Shown: positions 58,175 through 64,000 of the stretch, piece by piece
Position numbering within the stretch: position 1 is the first letter of the stretch
How the letters are laid out: each line of letters opens with the position of its first letter
Position numbers and translations under genes: made by a program
NCBI GenBank assembly: GCA_000755425.1
Contig: BBMT01000006.1
Coordinates: forward strand, 62,001 to 126,000
Direction: 5' to 3'
From: Vibrio maritimus
GTDB taxonomy: Bacteria > Pseudomonadota > Gammaproteobacteria > Enterobacterales > Vibrionaceae
DNA: 64,000 bases
Notes under the pieces: model-generated
Databases searched by the model: none
Seen by the model: the letters and a program-made list of their open reading frames with translations, nothing else
What the model was told of the DNA's origin: nothing

Positions 58175-58426
58175 ATGAGAAACGAACTTGATCCCAACAA
58201 AATTCTTCGAGCGTATGACGCGGTGATGGAGAACGGTACAGACACCGAATTTGGCAAAATTTACGAAGGCGTCGAAGCTTACTCTGACTACGATGGATAC
58301 AATGTCTATATGCGGGGTAATGGTGTAGAACTCAAAGTGGGTTTTCACAATACCTACCACCTTGAATATGACCAAGAGCACTTACGTGATAGCTTTTTAA
58401 AGAAAGTTGCGATGTTGGCGAAGTGA
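58175..58426 (+). CDS. DUF3081 family protein
   Basis: The 83-residue protein (MRNELDPNKILRAYDAVMEN, then GKIYEGVEAYSDYDGYNVYM) is a small acidic soluble protein that looks like DUF3081 of gammaproteobacteria, of unknown function. AAGGAGATAGCG before ATG 58175 is an excellent ribosome-binding site and decides the start against one further upstream. Confidence 0.6.
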   Translation: MRNELDPNKILRAYDAVMENGTDTEFGKIYEGVEAYSDYDGYNVYMRGNGVELKVGFHNTYHLEYDQEHLRDSFLKKVAMLAK

Positions 58427-58447
58427 AATACCTCATGCGAATTAGCC

Positions 58448-58475
58448 TATGCCTCCCAGTTTAGAGGGAGGCATA
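58448..58475. terminator. Hairpin between convergent genes
   Basis: TATGCCTCCC / GGGAGGCATA form a perfect 10-bp stem with an 8-base loop between the DUF3081 gene and metA. T-runs are poor on both sides, so termination is likely but not certain. Confidence 0.6.
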
Positions 58476-58486
58476 AGATATCAGTG

Positions 58487-59428
58487 CTATTCGTCTTTCG
58501 TAAACGCGTCTTCACTGAAGTGTTCAAGATCGTACGGCGTTTGTTGGTACACGCAGTAGTTAAGCCAGTTGGCGAACAGCAAGTGACCGTGACTTCGCCA
58601 GCTTGCAACAGGCTTATTGTCTGGGTTGTTGTTCGGATAATAGTTGATTGGAATGGCAGGCTCCATACCCTCTCCGAGATCACGCACATACTCATTGTGC
58701 AATGTATTGGAGTCATATTCGGGATGGCCGGTGACAAACACGTTACGCTTATCTTTCGTTGCGGCCAAATACACGCCAGCGACATCTGATGTTGCCAAAA
58801 TATCCAGATCAGTATGAGACTCTAAATATTCCGGAGAGAAATCAGCATATCGAGAGTGCGGCGCTAAGAAAGTGTCATCAAAGCCACGCAAGATAGGGTG
58901 ATATGGCTCGTGAATCTCGTGGTGGTAAACACCAGAGAGTTTTTCTTTACGAGTACGTTTAGGCAGGTCGTAAAGTAGCTTCAAGCCAGCCTGTGCAGCC
59001 CAACACACATAGAGTGTTGAGGTGACGTGTTTGTTTGCCCAGTTCATGATGGTCTGAAGGTGATCCCAATAAATCACATCTTCAAACTGAACCAAACCGA
59101 GGGGTGCGCCGGTAATAATTAAACCATCGAAATTGCGATTCTTGATGGTTTCGAACTGACGATAGAAGGTATCTAAGTGTTCGGTTGGTGTATTTTTGCT
59201 TGGGCGGTCATCAATGCGCAGTAGCTCCACATCAACTTGCAGCGGGCTATTAGAGAGCAGCCTTAAAAACTGAGTTTCAGTTTCAATTTTCTTTGGCATC
59301 AAATTGAGGATCAACACTTTAAGTGGGCGAATTTCTTGGGTCGCCGCACGCGTTTCCGACATTACAAAGATGTTTTCTTGTTGCAATACATTGGATGCAG
59401 GCAGTTGATCGGGGATCTTAATTGGCAC
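58487..59428 (-). CDS. metA: Homoserine O-succinyltransferase
   Basis: MetA commits homoserine to methionine synthesis by O-acylation. The 313-residue protein has [17 protein letters not shown], the catalytic cysteine in [25 protein letters not shown] and the histidine/glutamate pair in [12 protein letters not shown]. Length is normal. Tandem Met boxes lie 25-50 bases upstream, so MetJ repression is expected. Whether the acyl donor is succinyl- or acetyl-CoA cannot be fully judged by eye; the succinyl type is usual in this group. Confidence 0.94.
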   Translation of the reverse strand: MPIKIPDQLPASNVLQQENIFVMSETRAATQEIRPLKVLILNLMPKKIETETQFLRLLSNSPLQVDVELLRIDDRPSKNTPTEHLDTFYRQFETIKNRNFDGLIITGAPLGLVQFEDVIYWDHLQTIMNWANKHVTSTLYVCWAAQAGLKLLYDLPKRTRKEKLSGVYHHEIHEPYHPILRGFDDTFLAPHSRYADFSPEYLESHTDLDILATSDVAGVYLAATKDKRNVFVTGHPEYDSNTLHNEYVRDLGEGMEPAIPINYYPNNNPDNKPVASWRSHGHLLFANWLNYCVYQQTPYDLEHFSEDAFTKDE

Positions 59429-59452
59429 AGCTTTCTCCCTAAGCTCTGTTTT

Positions 59453-59476
59453 GGTCTTCTGGACGTCTATACATCT
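59453..59476. promoter_or_regulatory. Tandem MetJ boxes upstream of metA
   Basis: Three adjacent 8-base units, GGTCTTCT, GGACGTCT and ATACATCT, lie upstream of metA. The second differs from the Met box AGACGTCT at one position; the third at three; the first is weak. MetJ binds such boxes in tandem. Confidence 0.6.
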
Positions 59477-59567
59477 AAACTAACGCAAACGTTATTTCTT
59501 GTCGATAATTAATTTTAGCTTACGTCAGACTGTAAGTGCGCTACCAATGATGCCAAGACAAGGTACA

Positions 59568-59972
59568 ATGTTGCCTTTGCATAAACTGATAGCGGAAACG
59601 AGTTTGAAACTAACGCTCATTCGTGGCTTACCGGGTTCCGGGAAAAGTACATTAGCCCAGACGTTTAATGCGGCTCACTACGAGGCCGACATGTATTTTT
59701 TGAGTTCCGATGGCAAGTATCATTATGATGCGAGCAAAATCGCCGACGCCCATGCTTGGTGCCAAAAACAAGTGGAATCTGCGCTTGCAGCCAACCAAGA
59801 CGTGGTGGTCGCCAATACGTTTGTTCGCTTGTGGGAGATGAAAGCCTACAAAGCACTCGCTAAGCGTTATCAGGCTGAGCTAGAGATCATCGTTTGCCGA
59901 GGTTGCTACCCAAATATTCACGGAGTTAGTGATGATGTCATAGCGTCTATGCAAAAACGCTGGCAAGATTAA
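59568..59972 (+). CDS. P-loop ATPase/kinase-like protein
   Basis: A small protein with Walker A LIRGLPGSGKSTLAQTF near residue 20 and a helical and Rossmann-like remainder (HYEADMYFLSSDGKYHYDA, ANQDVVVANTFVRLWEMKAY). This resembles AAA_33/polynucleotide-kinase-like P-loop proteins. The start is uncertain: ATG 59568 follows AAGGTACA and gives 134 residues; an ATG upstream at 59547 or a TTG at 59604 are other options. It is divergent from metA; the substrate is unknown. Confidence 0.65.
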   Translation: MLPLHKLIAETSLKLTLIRGLPGSGKSTLAQTFNAAHYEADMYFLSSDGKYHYDASKIADAHAWCQKQVESALAANQDVVVANTFVRLWEMKAYKALAKRYQAELEIIVCRGCYPNIHGVSDDVIASMQKRWQD

Positions 59973-60038
59973 CCCCAACCATTAGCGCAAAAGCGAAAAG
60001 AAAATTCACCATGGCGAAAACGTTCACCTGTCGTAGAA

Positions 60039-60449
60039 ATGACCTCTTATGGTATTTACTCTACTTGGGATTCAGGCTCCAAAGATCTCCCTAAAATTCA
60101 AGAATTCACAACTATCGTACCTGCGGATGAGCATATTGAATTTGGCTTTATTGTGAACATCAAAAAGGCAAAAGGGGAGAAGGTTCGATATTGTATCTAT
60201 CATCCTGGCGTGCTGAGTAAAAAAGGGCAGGTTTTAGCGCCATTTGATGGCGATGAACATGTCGGTAGTAATGACTGGGACTTCTACCTTGGCGATACTA
60301 TTCAGTTACTCGATCCTATCAATGGCTTTGAGAGTAACTTAGGTGATTGGCGCATGGTGATCGAGATGCAGGGTAAAACCATTGCAGAAAAAACCTTTAA
60401 AGTTACAGCAAGAGATGAAGGTCAGTTTTGGAAACGTCGCGGTTTTTAG
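60039..60449 (+). CDS. DUF3859 family protein
   Basis: The 136-residue protein (MTSYGIYSTWDSGSKDLPKI, IEFGFIVNIKKAKGEKVRY, SNDWDFYLGDTIQL) looks like DUF3859, a beta-sandwich-like family of unknown function. It has no signal peptide. Its stop codon shares a base with the start of the next gene (TAGTG). Confidence 0.65.
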   Translation: MTSYGIYSTWDSGSKDLPKIQEFTTIVPADEHIEFGFIVNIKKAKGEKVRYCIYHPGVLSKKGQVLAPFDGDEHVGSNDWDFYLGDTIQLLDPINGFESNLGDWRMVIEMQGKTIAEKTFKVTARDEGQFWKRRGF

Positions 60450-60781
60450 TGTCGGTAAAACTGAATAGCTTTGTTCACCGTGTTGAAAATAAAGCTATCG
60501 TTATGGCCTGTGCTGTGAAGTATGGTTGTACGCTAAAGCGTATCAGACGCTCACGCAATTGGATGCTGAGCGGAGAGCCTTCGGCATTATCAAAGTTCTC
60601 TATCGAGGCCAATGTCGGCTGGATTTCTGTTGCGATAGATAAAGTGCTTGATGGCTACAAGTCGCCCATTCAAGAAGTTCTAGAGAGAGAGCCTGAGATC
60701 ACGGTTGCTGATTTGATGTATCAATCTGGGTGCACGCTGGCTGAAGCTCGTGCGGCGATTGATGAGTTTGAAGACCTATAG
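60449..60781 (+). CDS. RRF-like small protein (ribosome recycling factor family, Vibrio-type)
   Basis: The 110-residue protein starts with GTG at 60449, overlapping the DUF3859 stop. SFVHRVENKAIVMACAVKYGCTLKRIRRSRNW, with its basic run, and the C-terminal VADLMYQSGCTLAEARAAIDEFE match the small protein annotated in vibrios as 'ribosome recycling factor family' (RRF_GI). It is not the true Frr. The name comes from the family title; an RNA- or ribosome-binding role is only suggested by the basic region. Confidence 0.6.
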   Translation: MSVKLNSFVHRVENKAIVMACAVKYGCTLKRIRRSRNWMLSGEPSALSKFSIEANVGWISVAIDKVLDGYKSPIQEVLEREPEITVADLMYQSGCTLAEARAAIDEFEDL

Positions 60782-60909
60782 CATTCCCAAATCAAAACGG
60801 TCTCAAAAGTGAGATGTGTACACGGAGTTGCATAAAAGATGAGAATGTTTAACATTTTTCATACTTAAGTTTAATTACCTGGCGTCAACTTGTGATTTAC
60901 TTATTATTC

Positions 60910-61010
60910 ACATCTCAACAAAGGCAAACCATGCGTGAGCATGGGACGCAAAGTGACAGCACACCAAGGAGTATGCCAAGGAGGCAGGGGGGTGTGGCTG
61001 CGCCGCTGAG
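60910..61010 (+). promoter_or_regulatory. c-di-GMP-I (GEMM) riboswitch
   Basis: The conserved core AAAGGCAAACC, a stem closed by a GUGA (GNRA) tetraloop (ATGC GTGA GCAT), and GGGACGCAAAG at 60943-60953 are the hallmark of the GEMM-I class that binds cyclic di-GMP. A second helix, CAGC/ACACC with GGTGT/GGCTG (60957-60965 and 60991-61000), and a CTCA/TGAG P1 close the aptamer. The downstream reading frame starts 34 bases later. The ribosome-binding site of that gene is weak. The distal part of the second helix departs from the best-known examples, so details of the expression platform are uncertain. Confidence 0.85.
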
Positions 61011-61043
61011 TAAACAAACTCCATACCACGGTTGGTTTAGATT

Positions 61044-62690
61044 ATGATACTCAGAAAACCTCTGGCACTCTCGGTGCTCACCTTCGCAATAGTCGGTTTA
61101 TCGACAGTAAATGCTCAACCCTTCGATTACGAAAAAACTACAGATAACTACTCACAGTACTTTGGCGCTGCTAACGTGCCAAAAGACACAACAATTGTAA
61201 AAGATAATGGCAATTGGGTATTACTAGAGTTTAATAAGGGTGGTGACAGTAGTAGCGCAGACGCGACGCTAAATCACAAACACGATAGTGTTTCAAAGGG
61301 TGATTACAGCTATGTATATACTCCGCAAGATCAGGGTACACACAAGTTCCAAACGATATGGACCGTGTCAACATTGAAAGCTATGCTCGGTACGGATGAA
61401 TATGGTGACTCTATATTCAAGAAGCTTAGGGACGAGAACGTTAGTGTGTCTGAGATACGCGCTGCCATCAATAAGGTGTGTCGACCAGTACTTGAGGTTG
61501 GTAAGACCTCAGTTTATGGCGCCCCTTTCTCTATCAGCGACGACAGTGTCGATTATATTGCCGAACTTGATACAGATACCAAGCACTGTAACGATAGGAT
61601 CGTTAGTTTCGCTCGCGATGACTCAAACGGTGAATATGAGTACGCGCTTGATACATCGTCGAACCCTGCGAATGTTCGCATTAAATCTATCGTGCCAACT
61701 ATTCCCGGAGCGACTTATGTTCTGCAGGTGAAGTATCAACAACGCTCAACTTCCAACAGAGATGTCGGTGACTTAGTGGTACGAGTCGGGGGTAAAATAC
61801 AATCTGTTAATGTCGCCGGTATTTCTTCAACAGATTACGATCTGGACGCGGAATATGGGCAACGCGTAATTTTGCCGAGTCAACCAGATAGCGTCGATGA
61901 AACTAAACTCGAGAAAGGGTTTTACAAGGGGCGTATCATTTTCAAAGCGACTCGTTTTCACACCCCGATCCATTTCCGTGACAATGGTACCCCAGACTCC
62001 TACGGTATTTTACTACGCGGTTCTGACGTAGATTTGAAAGAGCAAAATCCACTACTAAACTGGTGTTCTAACTTTTTCAAACCAAACAGCAAAAACATGA
62101 AAGCGTGTTTGGTACAAGAGAACCCAGAGCAAAACGATTTATTCAGCTGTAATTTCCGTGACGCTACGATAAAACAAACTGGATCCGATGACGAAGTTGA
62201 AGGCATTTTTGCTTCAAGAGGATCCTTGGGGCCTGAGCATTATTATACGGTAGGGATGGGAGGCAAACTTAGCCTGAAATTACCAGGAGCAGGTTGTAGG
62301 ATTTATGGTAAGAGGCTTGAGCTCAACGAGTTTACCAACACCTATCCAACTGAAAAATTCGTCGACTATCCAGAACAAGGTACAGTGAAAGCAATACTGA
62401 AATGCTTGGATCAGGAAAATGGAATGATCACGCGTGATGTCGTTCCACTAACGAAAGAACAAGGTGTAGTGAGTAATGATGGTTTTATGCCACAAGATAA
62501 CGATGAGTTACTTCGAACAAATCAGTCTATAAGCTTCGAATTTGGCAAGGAATATGAGTTCTGTCGCTTGGTAGCGCTCCATATCAAAGACTCGACTCAA
62601 AAGATATTAGGGCCTGATGGTGAACCACCTCAAGTGAGCACTAATGGATTTGAGATTCAAGGACTGTCAATTGCTGAAGATCAGGATTAG
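61044..62690 (+). CDS. Secreted protein of unknown function under a c-di-GMP riboswitch
   Basis: The 548-residue protein starts with a signal peptide (MILRKPLALSVLTFAIVGLS, cleavage near VNA) and is otherwise soluble, with no membrane helix. It has eight cysteines after the signal (KVCRPVLEV, KHCNDRIV, NWCSNF, KACLVQ, FSCNFRD, AGCRIYG, LKCLDQ, EFCRLV), an even number suiting disulfides in an exported protein, and beta-rich stretches such as TYVLQVKYQQRS and GDLVVRVGGKIQSV, as in carbohydrate-binding or adhesin-like modules. No catalytic motif or family was recognised. It is monocistronic and closed by a strong terminator. The upstream riboswitch implies control by c-di-GMP, as for adhesins and biofilm factors in Vibrio. 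Confidence 0.7.
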   Translation: MILRKPLALSVLTFAIVGLSTVNAQPFDYEKTTDNYSQYFGAANVPKDTTIVKDNGNWVLLEFNKGGDSSSADATLNHKHDSVSKGDYSYVYTPQDQGTHKFQTIWTVSTLKAMLGTDEYGDSIFKKLRDENVSVSEIRAAINKVCRPVLEVGKTSVYGAPFSISDDSVDYIAELDTDTKHCNDRIVSFARDDSNGEYEYALDTSSNPANVRIKSIVPTIPGATYVLQVKYQQRSTSNRDVGDLVVRVGGKIQSVNVAGISSTDYDLDAEYGQRVILPSQPDSVDETKLEKGFYKGRIIFKATRFHTPIHFRDNGTPDSYGILLRGSDVDLKEQNPLLNWCSNFFKPNSKNMKACLVQENPEQNDLFSCNFRDATIKQTGSDDEVEGIFASRGSLGPEHYYTVGMGGKLSLKLPGAGCRIYGKRLELNEFTNTYPTEKFVDYPEQGTVKAILKCLDQENGMITRDVVPLTKEQGVVSNDGFMPQDNDELLRTNQSISFEFGKEYEFCRLVALHIKDSTQKILGPDGEPPQVSTNGFEIQGLSIAEDQD

Positions 62691-62700
62691 ATTTTTCTTC

Positions 62701-62734
62701 AAAGGCCACCGAAGAAAGGGGTGGCCTTTTTTAT
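62701..62734. terminator. Bidirectional intrinsic terminator
   Basis: AAAGGCCACC / GGTGGCCTTT is a perfect 10-bp stem with a 9-base spacer and a T-run, ten bases after the secreted protein's stop and just past the convergent peptidase. Confidence 0.88.
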
Positions 62735-62739
62735 ATTCT

Positions 62740-63846
62740 TTACTCTGTCACGTAGCTAATCACAAAGTCGGTGATCTTCACCATGTCATCAACAGCAATG
62801 AACTCTTCTGTGGTGTGGACTTTAGACATACCGGTAGATAGGTTCACAGTTGTTAAACCTTTCTCGTTGAAGTTGTTTGCATCGCTGCCACCGCCAGTGT
62901 GTTTGGTGTTTGCCTCAACGCCGTTTGACGCAAATACTTCTTTGATCTTCAGAACGTGCGCATCATCTTCAGCAATGACAAACGCGTCGTAAGCGCGAGT
63001 TGACTCAATCTCAACCTCTGCACCAAACTTCTCAGCAGATGCTTGGAAAGTCTCAACCATGTGGTTAACTTGTGCGGTAAGCTTGTCGCTATCTAGAGAG
63101 CGCGCTTCAGCAACAATTGTTAGCTCAGGCATAACAATGTTTGTTGCCTGACCGCCGTTAATTGAGCCAATGTTTGCTGTGGTTTGCTCGTCGATGCGTA
63201 GCAGCTTCATGTTAGCGATAGCGTCTGCTGCAACCATAGCGGCACTGATGCCTTCTTCAGGAGCAAGACCTGCGTGAGCTGGGCGACCTTTGATCTTAGC
63301 AACGATTTTTTGCTGACCAGGTGCACCAGTAACGATAGTGCCGATAGGGCCGCCGGTGTCTAATACGATCGCGTTTTTCGATTGAATGTAAGACATATCG
63401 AAATACTCAGATCCAAATAGACCACCTTCTTCATGGACTGTGAATGCGACCTCAATCGTTTTGTGTTCGCGGTTTTGCTCTTGTAAGCAACGGACGGCTT
63501 CCATTACCGCCGCGATACCTGATTTGTCATCACCACCAAGGATAGTATCGCCCTTTGAGCGGATGATGCCATCTTCGATGATAGGCTCGATACCGATGCC
63601 TGGTGTTACTGTGTCCATGTGAGCACTGAAGACAATGCTGCCTTCTTGTTTGCCCTCTAAACGTCCGTAGACGTTGAAGCCATTGGTGTATTGCTCTGGT
63701 ACTGGCAATTTGCTTACCACGAAGCCTAGCTCACCAAGTTGCTCAGCAATCGCTTCAGCGACGGCTTTTTCGTTGCCAGATTCACTGTCGATTTTTACTA
63801 GTTCACAAAAATGGTTTACGAGGCGCTCTGTATTTACTTGAGTCAT
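62740..63846 (-). CDS. Peptidase T-like M20-family aminopeptidase
   Basis: The 368-residue protein is an M20 metallopeptidase of the peptidase-T-like group. It has FSAHMDTVTPGIG (first zinc histidine and aspartate), LGGDDKSGIAAVMEA (bridging aspartate), TVHEEGGLFGSEYF (EE), VLDTGGPIGTI and the final histidine in SKVHTTEEFI. Two domains are expected: catalytic (1-170, 270-368) and a dimerisation insert between (KIKGRPAHAGLAPEEGISAA). It removes amino acids from small peptides in the cytoplasm. A start with ATG at 63846 is preceded by GAAGTGA. Confidence 0.88.
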   Translation of the reverse strand: MTQVNTERLVNHFCELVKIDSESGNEKAVAEAIAEQLGELGFVVSKLPVPEQYTNGFNVYGRLEGKQEGSIVFSAHMDTVTPGIGIEPIIEDGIIRSKGDTILGGDDKSGIAAVMEAVRCLQEQNREHKTIEVAFTVHEEGGLFGSEYFDMSYIQSKNAIVLDTGGPIGTIVTGAPGQQKIVAKIKGRPAHAGLAPEEGISAAMVAADAIANMKLLRIDEQTTANIGSINGGQATNIVMPELTIVAEARSLDSDKLTAQVNHMVETFQASAEKFGAEVEIESTRAYDAFVIAEDDAHVLKIKEVFASNGVEANTKHTGGGSDANNFNEKGLTTVNLSTGMSKVHTTEEFIAVDDMVKITDFVISYVTE

Positions 63847-64000
63847 GGGGTCACTTCACGTTATGAAACAGGGAAGACCACTTTACACGTTACCGAACCC
63901 CCCAAGACCTGAGATAAATCAATAAAAGTGTCGCCTTGTAGTTAATCTGACTGTCTTTCTCGCTATTTTTGTTCTGAAAATTTGTAACAAGCTGCAATGG

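Noticed and set aside
58439-58490. Small RNA gene between DUF3081 and metA
   Set aside because: The only structure is a perfect hairpin between convergent genes, adequately explained as a terminator.
60449-60781. True ribosome recycling factor Frr
   Set aside because: Frr is about 185 residues with a different conserved pattern; this protein is about 110 residues and only shares a family title.

Overview
The window looks like a chromosomal segment of a Vibrio or a close Vibrionaceae relative. The gene families (TyrR starting with GTG, DUF2947, DUF3081, DUF3859, an RRF-like small protein, OmpU/OmpC-type porin, YnjBCD/F, MetA, RlmF), the moderate GC content and the simple intrinsic terminators all fit. 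No rRNA, tRNA, insertion sequence, prophage or CRISPR array was recognised.

About 23 genes are interrupted by small frameshifts, roughly 27 in total. They include core genes such as glpK, glpD, tyrR and fadD. Nearly all are explained by one missing or extra base, several of them in homopolymers, with the reading frame resuming at once. This pattern fits assembly or sequencing error far better than gene decay, so such genes are reported as single loci with the shift noted.

Layout: 1-2.7 kb, end of an ABC-importer locus (solute-binding protein, HAD phosphatase, metallophosphoesterase) facing a LysR regulator. 4-12.6 kb, SbmA/BacA-type peptide transporter, a SAM methyltransferase, an AbrB-type membrane protein, a HAD phosphatase, D-amino-acid dehydrogenase with a divergent LysR regulator, and proline iminopeptidase. 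12.8-16.1 kb, divergent glpK and glpD around GlpR-like operators. 16-21.6 kb, EamA transporter, STAS protein, and a tyrR-rimJ-HD phosphohydrolase-DUF2947 run with overlapping genes. 21.6-25 kb, a LysR-regulated cluster of an exported NTF2-like protein, a flavodoxin-like/NTF2-like fusion and an SDR. 25-33.2 kb, serine deaminase with a Na+/solute symporter, then MFS transporter, a double NTF2-like protein with highly biased codons, a porin and a LacI regulator. 33.3-36.4 kb, zwf and gnd with no pgl between them. 37-38.8 kb, DkgB and a TauE exporter.

The most distinctive block is 38.9-43.0 kb. A short folate-domain-free methionine synthase (MesD) is paired with DUF1852 (MesX), next to a MetR-like regulator and a divergent Fre/LuxG-like flavoprotein reductase. 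This looks like a self-contained, oxygen-dependent methionine synthase module. From 43 to 47.6 kb lies a ynjB-ynjC-ynjD-ynjF cluster lacking ynjE. From 48 to 60.8 kb are a PAS-PAS-GGDEF diguanylate cyclase, a PBP5/6-type carboxypeptidase, YgjP, RlmF, a TetR/aldehyde dehydrogenase pair, a PilW-like lipoprotein, FadD, MetA with Met boxes, and small conserved proteins.

At 60.9 kb there is a c-di-GMP-I (GEMM) riboswitch immediately upstream of an uncharacterised 548-residue secreted, cysteine-containing protein. With the diguanylate cyclase 11 kb away, this is the second main discovery candidate. The window ends with an M20-family peptidase T-like gene.
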